A stretch of 64,000 bases of DNA from Toxonevra muliebris. Its lineage: Eukaryota > Arthropoda > Insecta > Diptera > Pallopteridae. Positions 54,871-64,000 of this stretch are shown here, piece after piece (the stretch's first letter is position 1; each line of letters starts with the position of its first letter). Made by a program: the position numbers and the translations under genes. Below the pieces are notes generated by a model. It saw nothing but the letters and a program-made list of their open reading frames with translations. It did not search any database and was not told the origin of the DNA. The stretch is taken from assembly GCA_963691655.1 (NCBI GenBank), contig OY829330.1, forward strand, positions 19,152,182 to 19,216,181. The letters run 5' to 3'.

Positions 54871-55269
54871 CCGCAGATACAATCTGCACATGCAGCTCTT
54901 GCGATACAGCAGGCCTAGCCTGCAGCCGTATCTCTCGCGGCTCAACATGTTTCGCTCATAAACGCTCGGCAGTGCAGGTTATGCTTCCGCTATCATTCGT
55001 TGTGATTCTGTCGCGGCTCCCTAGCGATGACCCCGAACAAGCGAGCGATAGCGGCCAGGCCACACGGATACTGCCTCAATTGCCTGGTTACCACTCACGC
55101 CTCACTCTCATCCATCCGATGTCCAGGCCCGTACCATCGAAGAAGCGTGCGAAGACCGGAAGAGCAGCCAAAACCAGAACTCAGGCACCTCGTCGGCAAT
55201 CCACCGCCGACAGCTTCTTACAACGCCTACAGGATATGTTGATGTTGCACCCGTGCAAGGGGGCCGGGA
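54871..55269 (+). pseudogene. BEL-E 3' ORF: zinc-knuckle protein remnant
   Basis: In the frame of 55027-55242 and upstream: [10 protein letters not shown], a [23 protein letters not shown] and [14 protein letters not shown], matching the BEL-A 3' ORF (CFRYHSLRFC, CFNCLARTHA). The tail [16 protein letters not shown] reads into the polypurine tract GCAAGGGGGCCGGGA (about 55255-55269), as in BEL-A. Frame changes separate the parts. Confidence 0.75.
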
Positions 55270-55576
55270 TGTTTAAGCCACTACTTCTTAATTTCTATTC
55301 TATTTCTTTCTATGTGTGGACCCTTTCCCAACACTCTTTTTTCTATTTCTATTCTCAGTTTCTCTTCCTACTCAATTCTCCCGTTCTATCCTTTTCTATA
55401 TTATATTTTCTATTCTTATGAATATCTCTCAAGTGCCGGTCGCTATCTTCCATAATTTTCTATTTTTGTATAATTTAAATTTTCTATTTCCATCCTAATA
55501 AACAATTTATAATTTAAAACCGACTTTCCCCCGTGTTTTTCATTTCAAAAAATATAATTCATCTCCGAATTATACA
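55270..55576 (+). repeat. BEL-E 3' LTR
   Basis: Starts TGTTTAAGCCACTAC right after the polypurine tract and ends AATTATACA, the same terminal bases as BEL-A. AATAAA near 55497. The right border is supported by resumption of BEL-D gag coding at 55577. Confidence 0.72.
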
Positions 55577-55954
55577 GTTTAAATTTAAAAACTTAGAGCA
55601 TGTGCGCAAAGTGTGTGTCGCTTTGCATAGTTTACATTGAGTGACGTCTGCATTGCTGTGGTATGAACGTTGTAGTTTTGGCTGCGTGAGAACCGGATAC
55701 TTCATCGGAGCTGAGGGGTGACTTGGAGCGGGGCTTCTAATATCAGAGACAGTTTCCAGAGTTCAATATCTGTCTGTCAAAAATTTGTCCAAATCTTTCC
55801 ATTTTGGAATTTCTGTTTTGAGGGATACTGACTGTTCCCAGAGTGATAGTGTCAGCTCAGGGAGACGAATCGAGCATAGATATACGAAAATTGCATCCCA
55901 GTTCCCGATGTCTATATGGTATAGCTGCAGGGTGGAAATGCAATTATTAATTTC
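55577..55954 (-). pseudogene. BEL-D gag middle part, beyond BEL-E
   Basis: Minus frame EINNCISTLQLYHIDIGNWD, LTLSLWEQSVSLKTEIPKWK, a TGA after LDKFLTDRY, then ADVTQCKLCKATHTLRTC (first zinc knuckle) ending SKFLNLN at 55577. The next gag residues are found at 50436, showing that BEL-E split this gene. The upstream 45 bases (55910-55954) recur exactly at 25913-25957, where the gag N-terminus is found. Confidence 0.85.
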
Positions 55955-57352
55955 AAGTAATATGCCTGGCCCCGCCCATGGCCGCCGCACTGACTCCCGT
56001 GTACACCCAACGACGCCTAGCCACGCCTATGACCGCCGCACTGACGCTCGTGCTCGAGCAACAACGCCACCACAGGTTACTCAACACCCTGGTCACGCCC
56101 ATGGCCGCCAAACTGAGACATCAAGTGATACGCCTGGCCCCGCCCATGGTCGCCGCACTGACTCCCGTGCACACTCGACGTCGCCTAGCCACGCCTATGG
56201 CCGCCGCCCTGACTCCCGTGCACGCACAACGAAGCCTGGCCCCGCCTATGGCCGCCGCATTGACTCCTGTGCACGCACGACGCCGCCACCACAGGTAGCT
56301 CGACACCTTGGCCACGCCCATGGCCGCCAAGCCGAGATACCAGTCAATACCCTTGGCCCCGCCAATGACCGGCGCACTGACTCTAGTGTACGTACAACGA
56401 TGCCACTGCAGGAAACTCAACGCCTTGGCCACGCCCATGGCCGCCAAGCCGAGATACCGGTCAATACCCTTGGCCCCGCCAATGACCGCCGCACTGACTC
56501 TAGTGTACGTACAACGATGCCACTGCATGAAACTCAACGCCTTGGCCACGCCCATGGCCGCCAAGCCGAGATACCAGTCAATACTCTTGGCCCCGCCAAT
56601 GACCGCCACACTGACTCTCGCACACGTACAACGATGCCACCGCAGGTAACTCAAAACCTTGGCCATGCCCATGGCAGCCAAGCTGAAATGCAGAGCAACA
56701 CTCCTGGCCACCGCACTGACCCCCGTGCACGCACAACGACTCCACCGCAGGTAACTCAAAACCTTGGCCATGCCCATGGCAGCCAAGCTGAAATGCAGAG
56801 CAGCACTCCTGGCCACCGCACTGACCCCCGTGCACGCACAACGACTCCACCGCAGGTGACTCAACACCTTGGTCGCGCCCATGGCCGCCCAGTCCCACAG
56901 TGCCACCTATGGTCGCCATTCCGACTCACGACACACCACGCAGGGCCCACAGAGCCCAGCCACAGCGCGTCCTACCATCCAACGCTCTGGTACGGCCTAT
57001 AGCCACCACGCTGACCCACGTCTCGGCCCAGCTCCTTCGCAGTCTCACCAGCGCGCAGGCCACACAGCCAGTCTCGCACGCCTGCACCAGATAGGAAGAC
57101 GACCTCACCTCACACTGTGGTCACACCCAACGACGCGACCAGCCAACCCAAGAGTCAACGCCAGGTATGGAAGACGGCTCGACCCAGATCCACGACCCCG
57201 ACACTCTCAGGGAAATAAACGCCATGGTACAGGTGAGCAGCATGCCCGGTAGGCGCCGAAACTTTATCCGGCATATTCGCGACCAGCGCATAAATTTCCA
57301 CGTCACCACCCAGGGCAAGGTGTACTGGAAAATTCACGCCCCACCGAAGTGA
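55955..57352 (+). pseudogene. Osv-C ORF3: repeat-rich with basic C-terminal module
   Basis: Three overlapping frames (to 57002, 56869-57252, 57167-57352) make one decayed ORF. The first part is tandem repeats with HAHGRQAEIPVNTLGPANDR-type units, rich in His, Arg, Thr and Pro. The end reads LREINAMVQVSSMPGRRRNF and FHVTTQGKVYWKIHAPPK with stop TGA at 57350 touching the polypurine tract. Position and C-terminal module match ORF3 of Osv-U and Osv-T. No protease domain is seen in the part present; the 5' part of the element is missing. Confidence 0.62.
55960..56880 (+). repeat. Tandem repeats in Osv-C ORF3 (105-117 bp units)
   Basis: Units beginning CTTGGCCACGCCCATGGCCGCC recur at about 56308, 56425 and 56542 (117 bp apart), and shorter versions at about 56659 and 56764 (105 bp). 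More divergent units lie upstream. All spacings are multiples of three, so the reading frame is kept. Confidence 0.85.
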
Positions 57353-57360
57353 GGGGGGTG

Positions 57361-58875
57361 TGTAAGGACGCAAATCAGTGGTCCACATTTGTGCCCTTCA
57401 CCCTGGGCTGAACATCATTTAATTTCTATTTAATTTCTATTTTTTTATTTACTTGCATAATTCGAATTTTTTCTGTTAAAGTTAGTTTTATTATTCTTGT
57501 TTTTATTTTTTCGATTCAATGAATTCTGTACGCCACTGCATTAAATCTTAGTTGTGTATCAATATGAATTGTATTATTATGGTAATGTAGTATAAGTTAG
57601 ATTAAGTTGCATAGTCTAAGGAATGCGACCCTGGGGTAGTGTTGAGGAGAACAACACTGAACATACGTCACAGAAGACGCGGTTGCAGCCATGTTAAGCA
57701 TGCGCTTTTCCAATTTCCGGTCTGGCTTCTTGTCACGGATCTCAACACCGACGGACGTCTTTTTCTTCATCACGGCAGATCACCGACATCGGGGGAAAAT
57801 CTGATAACAAAAGTACTAAAACGAAGTCAACGAATAAAGAACAATTGAAATTTGTAAGTATTGTGATATTTTTATTGTGAAGATAATACCAGGGAGTAGC
57901 ATTTTGTGCGCTCCCCTCTGTCCACTTCTACTAGTGTCGTCCGGTAGTTGCACTGTGTGTGCTACCGCACTTTCTCGCATTAGCGTCTTCAGGGAGTAGC
58001 ATTTTGTGCGCTCCCCTCTGCTCACGTCTACTAGTGTCTTCCGGTAGTTGCACTGTGTGTGCTACCGCACTTTCGCGTATTTGCGCCTTCAGGGAGTAGC
58101 ATTTTGTGCGCTCCCCTCTGTCCACTTCTACTAGTGTCGTCCGGTAGTTGCACTGTGTGTGCTACCGCACTTTCTCGCATTAGCGTCTTCAGGGAGTAGC
58201 ATTTTGTGCGCTCCCCTCTGCTCACGTCTAATAGTGTCTTCCGGTAGTTGCACTGTGTGTGCTACCGCACTTTCTCGCATTAGCGTCTTCAGGGAGTAGC
58301 ATTTTGTGCGCTCCCCTCTGCTCACGTCTACTAGTGTCTTCCGGTAGTTGCACTGTGTGTGCTACCGCACTTTCTCGCATTAGCGTCTTCAGGGAGTAGC
58401 ATTTTGTGCGCTCCCCTCTGCTCACGTCTACTAGTGTCTTCCGGTAGTTGCACTGTGTGTGCTACCGCACTTTCTCGCATTAGCGTCTTCAGGGAGTATC
58501 ATTTTGTGTTCTCCCCCTCTGCTCACGTTTACTAGTGTATTCCGGTAGTTGCACCGTGTGTGCTACCGCACTTTCTCGCATTTGCGTCTTCAGGGAGTAG
58601 CATTTTGTGCGCTCCCCTCTGCTCACGTCTACTAGCGTCTCCCGGTAGTTGCACTGTGTGTGCTACCTACCCGCCGTAACCACATTGTCCACGGGGCCCT
58701 GCGTGTACTCCCCAGGGTTCTGTACACACCTACGTATACACAACCCAACCGCGAGCGCTTCCCCTGCACGGAGACTCGAAGATTACTGTCAGCTAGGGGT
58801 CATTGCAGATAAACAAATTTTCTGAAATCGGACCCCTGACACGGCGAGTGATACCCCGGAGTAAGGTTCGTTACA
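57361..58875 (+). repeat. Osv-C 3' LTR (~1515 bp)
   Basis: Follows the GAGGGGGG polypurine tract. Starts TGTAAGGACGCAAATC (an alternative start at 57359 is possible because of TGTG) and ends AAGGTTCGTTACA. Both ends match the Osv-U and Osv-T LTRs. It contains eight 100-bp repeats at 57891-58665. No PBS follows, so it is a 3' or solo-type LTR. Confidence 0.85.
57891..58665 (+). repeat. 100-bp tandem repeat array in Osv-C LTR (~7.8 units)
   Basis: Unit starts at 57891, 57991, 58091, 58191, 58291, 58391, 58491 and 58592. Each unit has two small palindromes, GGGAG...CTCCC and GGTAG...CTACC, with 14 bases between the arms. The apparent 64-aa minus-strand frames repeating through it are artefacts of the period. 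Confidence 0.93.
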
Positions 58876-58970
58876 ATATCGACTCCCTCTGTGGCACGGT
58901 AGTGCCGGACAATTTTAGTGTGTGCTCGGAGTAATCTGGGCTCACAGCTATTGGCGCAGAAGTTAACCAG

Positions 58971-60487
58971 ATGACGCTAAACGCGGAGTCTGGTTTTGTC
59001 AAACTTACTTCTGCAGAGAAAAGGAGGTTCCGTTGGGCTATGGACTGTGGTCTCTCAAGAGATAGGTCTCTGGAAATAGCCAAGAATCCCCTTCTCTCCC
59101 TTCCGGCTAAGCCGAAAAAAATCAAGCGTGTGCGCTCGTTGGAGCAATCACAGAGTCTCCCCGATTTCAAAAAGCCCAAGAACTTCCACACGGAACCAGC
59201 GAAAGCCACTTACAGCCAAGTGGTGAGTAGCGTTAGACTGGGCTTTGTCTCGAGCGACATGAATAATCGTCCTCTTACAGCTGAGCAAGTGGCTCTTGGC
59301 GCCTCCTGCACAAGACGTGTCAATCGAGCTAGCTGGTAAAGACGTGCTCAAGCCACAATATGAGAACTGTCTGCCCAGAACGGGGTGGTTAGTTCTCACG
59401 TGCGTCAACCAGCCCTCGGCTGACTGGGTGCGTAGGCACTTCAACAAAATCAAAGACCATTCGGCCCTTGATATAGACCTTGTGGAGAAGGGTAACTTTC
59501 CCAGGACTCATTTGATCCGGGGTTACTTTCCTCACAGCCTGTCGCTGACAAGTGAGAAGGTAGTGAGCACACTTGGTGCACTTAACCCCTTCTCAACTGA
59601 GCAGTGGAAGGTTGTTGAACGACGCCCGCAAGGTCCGCTTCTCCATCTAATTATGGTTATTGATGATGCGTCAATGACTAAATTGCTGGAGCTCAAGGGC
59701 AGGGTCTGCTACAGATTTGGGTTCATCAAATTGATGCTCAAACCTGTGGCCGCTGCTACCACAAACGCTGGACCTGTATCTGAGGAGCAGGTCCCCTCTA
59801 ACACTACCTCTACCAGTACGGTAGGCAGCGGGGACAAAGCGATGTTGTTGGACATGCTCCCGGCTTCTGCCGATTTGGTCAGTAGCAGGACCGGCAACAT
59901 GTCAACAGTGCCTCTAGACGCTGTAGAGCCTTCCACAAGTCGCGCCGCTGGGCAGGCTAATTTAAGGACTCTTCGGCAGCTGAGGTCCACTGGTGATATT
60001 GCGACCAGTCCTGTTACTTCGGCCAGTATCGTCGGGTGCGCCAGGCAGCGGTTTTGTGGCGGAGAGTGATGTTGAGAGGCCCTCTACAAGTCGTGCCGCC
60101 GGGCTGACAACCAGACGACCCTCGCAGTATCAGTCATCTGCCTCAGAGACCGCTTCCAGGTCGAAACATAAACCCGCTGCCTCCGGAGGGAACGTAGAGG
60201 CAATGGCTGCTGCAGGACCCTCTACCAGTCGTGCTGCAGGGTCGACTAGTAATGGGGCCTCTCAGCAAACACTGTCTTCTGCGACTTCAGCAGTACTGCC
60301 AGGTGGAACTCCGCTGGCAGTTCTGCCTCGCAACTCGCATTCTTCCGCTCGGGGAGGAATGCCACCCAACTCCCTTGGCAGGGCTGCAGCCCATGGCAGA
60401 GGAGGAAGAGGTGCTAGAGGCAGAGGGCCTCGACGAGCTTTGGCTGGGAAGCTCGTCCAACGGTCTCTAGAACAGCAGAGACGATGA
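58971..60487 (+). pseudogene. LOA-like ORF1
   Basis: Starts MTLNAESGFVKLTSAEKRRF. Frame breaks near 59295 and 60040 separate three parts: a basic N-terminus (KPKKIKRVRSLEQSQSLPDF), a middle part (GWLVLTCVNQPSADWVRRHF, GRVCYRFGFIKLMLKP) resembling ORF1 of insect jockey/LOA elements, and a Ser/Ala-rich tail with PSTSRAAG three times. The stop overlaps the ORF2 start (ATGA at 60484-60487), typical of termination-reinitiation. No zinc knuckle was noticed. Confidence 0.75.
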
Positions 60488-63431
60488 GTGCCATCAAGGT
60501 ACTCCAGGCGAACCTGCATCATGCCATAGGGGCATCGGCCACAGTATGCAGGCTTTTCGCTGAAAAAAAATTCACCCTTGCGCTAATACAGGAGCCCTGG
60601 GTACGCTGTAGCCAGGTCTGCGGACTCAAAACGAATCATAGTAAGTTGCTTTACTTTCGTGGAGATGTTGTGCCAAGAGCGACCATACTAATTGAAAAAA
60701 GTTTTAGTTATCTCCCTCTTACTAATCTCGGAGCCATACTGGTGAGGGTCCCCACTGTGAACGGAGTACAGGAGATCGTGTTGGCGTCTGCATACTTTGC
60801 TGGGGACTCGCAACAAATCCCACCAATCGAGGTCCAGGATTTAATTAGTGACTGTCGCCAGTCCAAACGTCAATTTGTTGTTGGCTGTGATGCTAATGCC
60901 CATCATACCATCTGGGGTAGTAGCAACATCAACGAACGAGGTGAGTGTCTTCTAAATTACTTAGTATCTAATAGTGTAGATATTGTAAATAGGGGATGTA
61001 AGCCTACTTTCATTACTGCAGCCAGGGAAGAGGTGCTGGACCTCACCCTAGCCAGCAGGATATTGTCCGATTCTATTGTGAATTGGAGAGTCTCAGATGA
61101 AGCGTCCCTGTCTGATCATCAACACATAGTTTTTGACATTCCAGGACGTACTGAACTCCTTTCTAATGTAATTAATCCTAGAAGGACTTATTGGAGTCTG
61201 TTCCAAGCCATTGTGGGCACAAAGATAGATTCCATTGCTACTTCCATCAGCTCAGTCGATGAACTGGAAGAGGTAGCAACTCAGCTCTTCCCTGGTGGAA
61301 CGATCAGCTGTCAGACATGCGTAAGCTTGTCAGGAAGTTATTCAATAAAGCAAAACGTACAAAGCAGTGGAATGAATATAGGGTTGCACTGACGGAGGAC
61401 AATAAAGAAATTAGGAAGTCAAAACGCGATTGCTGGAGAAGACACTGTGAGAGTATCTCCTCGCTGCCTGAGGCAGCACGTCTTCAAAGGGTTTTCGCCA
61501 AAGACTCCTCTAATGGGGTTGGTCTCCTCAAAAAGCATGATGGCACTTTTACTGCCAATCACCGCGAGACTCTGGAAACTTTACTTCATGTTCATTTTCC
61601 GGGGTCTTCTACGGAAGTTACTCCGTCCTCTCCTGAAGTACATGATCATAGGATCTGCTTCTCCAATAGGACGAAGAGCCTTTCAGGGGTCATTTTTGAC
61701 CGGAATAAGGTTAAATGGGCAGTGGCCTCTTTTAAACCTTATAAATCCCCAGGGGGTGACAGGATCTTTCCAGCAATGTTGCAGAACTGTCTGTTGTGGT
61801 CCTTAGTAATTGATGACCTTTTGACCAAACTAGATGAGTCTGGTTTTGAGGCCATCGGTTATGCGGATGATTTGGTAATCATCGTCTCTGGAAAGTATGA
61901 TTCAACTATCACGGAGGTGATGAAATCAGCTCTCCTATTGGTTTCAAATTGGTGCGCCGTAGAAGGCCTATCAATCAATCCCAATAAAGCTGTTCTTGTT
62001 CCCTTTACTAAGAGATACAAACTGGACCTCGGTCCCATTTCCATACAAGACACTGTTATTGTGTACTCTGATGAGGTCAAATATTTAGGCATCACGCTTG
62101 ACAAACGACTAAACTGGAACACTCACTTACACACTGTCCTCTTAAAAGCCACTAGGACTTTCTGGGCCTGCAAGAGACTCTTTGGTAAAACATGGGGTCT
62201 TACTCCTAAGATGATCTTTTGGCTCTACACCATGATAGTTAGACCTGTCATAGCCTATGCGGCTCTAGTGTGGTGGCCCAAAGTCATGCAGGGCTCGGCC
62301 ATCACCAAACTTAACAAGCTCCAAAGGCTTGCTTGCGTCTCCATAACTGGAGCTATGCGCACCTGTCCAACTCCTGCCATTGAAGCGTTGATTGGCCTGG
62401 TGCCATTACACATTTTCATCAAGAAAACAGCCGCAAATACTGCTTTGCGGTTGCGTATATCGTCAAGCTTACTGGAAGGCAACTATGGTCACCTGAGCAT
62501 TCTTGACGAAATCCCTAACACTCCAATATGTACTGTATCGGATTATATGGTTAGGGATCTATGTTTCGGTAGGAAATTCAACATCATTCTTCCTTCCACG
62601 TCCGAATGGGATGGCCAATGTCCCGATTTCGGTCCCTTTGCTCTCAATTGGTATACAGACGGCTCGAAAATGGACTGTGGTTCTGGTGCCGGAGTTGCTG
62701 GACCCAATACTAGAATCTCAATCCCTCTGGGTATTTGGCCCAGTGTCTTTCAAGCCGAAATATACGCAATTGAGACCTGCGCTAATATAAACCTGTATAA
62801 AGGTCTTAAAGGCGCAAATATTGTAATTTTCTCAGATAGCCAGGCGGCTCTCTTAGCACTCTCTTCATGGAGTTTTTCATCTAAACTGGTGAAAGAGTGT
62901 TTTGATAGTCTCCAGCGCTTGTCTACCCGTAACAAAGTTACGCTTTGTTGGGTACCCGGCCACCGTGACATTGCTGGTAATGAAGCCGCCGATGAACTGG
63001 CTAGGCAAGGTTCATCTACCAAGCACTTCGGCCCCGATCCGTTTTGCGGAATCGGCTGGGCCTCTACGACATCTATCGTTGAGGAGTGGTCTAAGGCAAA
63101 ATGGCTAGAGTATTGGAACTCTATCCCGGGTTTAAGACAGGCAAAAGCTCTCACTATTCCGCTTGCCCAAAATCAGCCCATATCTTATTCCAAACCTGAT
63201 CTTAGGCTATTGGTGGGCTACATGTCTGGACACCATGGGCTCAGATATCACCTAAGCAAAATAGGTCAGTCCAATGAGACAAAATGTCGTCTATGTATGG
63301 AAGATGACGAGACGACACTTCACATTCTGTGTGAGTGTCCGGCCTTGGCTCGGCTCAGAAGAAGAATCTTTGATTATTCGTTTTTGACGGCTGACCAATT
63401 TGAGGGGCCGACCAATGCGTCATCACATTGA
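60484..63431 (+). pseudogene. LOA-like ORF2: endonuclease, RT, RNase H
   Basis: Endonuclease in 60484-61392: LQANLHHA, LIQEPWVR, GCDANAHHTIWGSS, SLSDHQHIVFDI. Frame change within 61317-61392, then RT: YKSPGGDRIFPAMLQN joined directly to CLLWSLVIDDL, so roughly the central palm including the first catalytic Asp is deleted at about 61797; YADDLVII remains. RNase H: WYTDGSKMDCGSG, QAEIYAIETC, FSDSQAALLAL, GNEAADELARQG, with all acidic residues visible. A Cys/His motif (CRLCMEDDETTLHILCEC) ends it. Confidence 0.88.
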
Positions 63432-63640
63432 GTGTTGCGCTTTGTGGCGTAAACACAATCCTTAATCTTATCGAACGAGTTTCCTATTATACAAAATTAC
63501 TTAGAATCGTTGCATATGTTTTGCGTTTTATTAAAAAATAAAGATAAGGTATTTCAAGAGTTACCTACAGCAGTAGAGTTAAAGTTAAGTTTCTTGAAAA
63601 CTGTGGAAATAGTTCAGCACACGGTTCCCACTTTGGTACA
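63432..63640 (+). pseudogene. Possible BEL integrase-region remnant
   Basis: One frame reads NLIERVSYYTKLLRIVAYVL and RFIKK, then after a shift FQELPTAVELKLSFLKTVEI. This resembles the segment before the integrase in the BEL elements here ([20 protein letters not shown] followed by a helix with EL...). Short and diverged. Confidence 0.45.
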
Positions 63641-64000
63641 ATTCTACCAAAACTGGTACATTTTTTTCTGTTTTTCTGCGTTTGGTACATGTTTTTAAAA
63701 TTTGGTACATACTGTAGGCAAAGTTAGCTTTTATAATAATTAAGAATTGTAAACTTATGTTCAAAATACTTTTTGTTAAAAAAGTTAAAATTTAAATATA
63801 AATAATGTATAAAACTATTTTTAAAATACAAAATATATTTCAATTAATGTGTTACTTTTTTTTAAGGATGTAGTCTGGTGTTCCGGCCTAATTTTTAAGG
63901 TTATTTCGGGAGTTTTTTATTATAACAAAATAAAATGCGATCATTTCGTTTTTTTATATGATATTATTGACAAAATAAACTGGAGTTTATTTTACGATAT
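63641..64000. other. AT-rich end of window
   Basis: No gene. The motif TTGGTACA recurs four times (about 63632-63712) with spacing of 20-40 bases. Confidence 0.5.

Larger units (their letters stand above)
50437..55576 (+). mobile_element. BEL-E: BEL/Pao element inserted in BEL-D gag, 5' LTR missing
   Basis: Plus-strand gag, protease, RT, partial RNase H, integrase N-terminus, zinc-knuckle 3' ORF, polypurine tract and 3' LTR. To its right BEL-D gag resumes in reverse orientation (55577), to its left it stops at 50436, so it inserted into that gene. No 5' LTR is found; the left end is rearranged. Proteins are closest to BEL-A among the elements here. Confidence 0.85.
58876..63431 (+). mobile_element. 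LOA-like non-LTR retrotransposon
   Basis: Two ORFs: ORF1 gag-like and ORF2 with AP endonuclease, RT and RNase H. It starts within about 95 bases of the Osv-C LTR end. Presence of an RNase H domain and the endonuclease start (LQANLHHA) fit the R1/LOA side of the LINE tree, LOA more likely. Internal deletion and frameshifts make it inactive. No poly-A or clear target duplication was found; the 3' end is probably cut near 63431. Confidence 0.8.

Noticed and set aside
57816..58425. Series of 64-65 aa minus-strand frames
   Set aside because: They are shifted copies of one another, caused by the 100-bp tandem period.
57891..58665. Possible CRISPR-like array (regular 100-bp units)
   Set aside because: Whole units repeat without unique spacers, and the array lies inside a eukaryotic LTR.

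Overview
The window is a mosaic of insect transposable elements with no host gene that I can support. The organism is most likely a dipteran, plausibly a tephritid-type fly. That is inference from the mix of element families: Osvaldo-like Ty3/gypsy elements, BEL/Pao elements, errantivirus-like remnants, a Tc1/mariner-like element, a LOA-like LINE and a tRNA-derived SINE. Family names rest on motifs and on comparison between copies inside the window, not on any database search.

Layout. 1-809 is an errantivirus-like gag/protease remnant. 1382-2641 is a Tc1/mariner-like element with near-perfect 27-bp ends and a one-base frameshift. 5168-22623 is a three-level nest. An errantivirus-like 5' fragment is split inside its LTR by an Osvaldo-like element (here 'Osv-U', TSD AGCT), and the 3' LTR of Osv-U is split by a BEL element ('BEL-A', TSD GTCAC). 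Osv-U has lost reverse transcriptase and RNase H. Before its 3' LTR it carries a third ORF that encodes a Ulp1/SENP-like (C48) cysteine protease with all catalytic residues visible. 23871-25912 holds an LTR-like repeat and a truncated BEL gag-protease ('BEL-B').

27384-46169 is a head-to-tail array of one Osvaldo-like family ('Osv-T') on the minus strand: LTR, internal, LTR, internal, LTR, plus a third truncated internal region, with neighbours sharing LTRs (period about 7.51 kb). Both long copies carry the same disabling lesions, which suggests DNA-level amplification of an already dead element. The array is bracketed by the two halves of another BEL element ('BEL-D'): its 5' LTR and gag start at 25913-27376, and the rest at 46252-50436 plus 55577-55954. 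The outer ends of this 30-kb segment are identical for 45 bp. BEL-D pol is interrupted by a SINE with a 22-bp TSD, and its gag by a plus-strand BEL element ('BEL-E', 50437-55576). 55955-58875 is the 3' end of a third Osvaldo-like family ('Osv-C') with a repeat-rich ORF3 and an LTR containing eight 100-bp hairpin-rich repeats. 58876-63431 is a LOA-like LINE, and a small BEL integrase remnant follows.

How the parts relate. The three Osvaldo-like families share LTR termini (TGTRAxGAC...GTTCGTTACA type). The two whose 5' ends are present also share a lysine-type primer binding site. All three have a 3' ORF ending in a similar small basic module whose stop codon abuts the polypurine tract. Osv-U alone has the protease domain. 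Every autonomous-type element here is broken by stops, frameshifts or internal deletions, so the window reads as degenerate heterochromatin-like or intergenic DNA, with the Osv-T array as the youngest-looking part.
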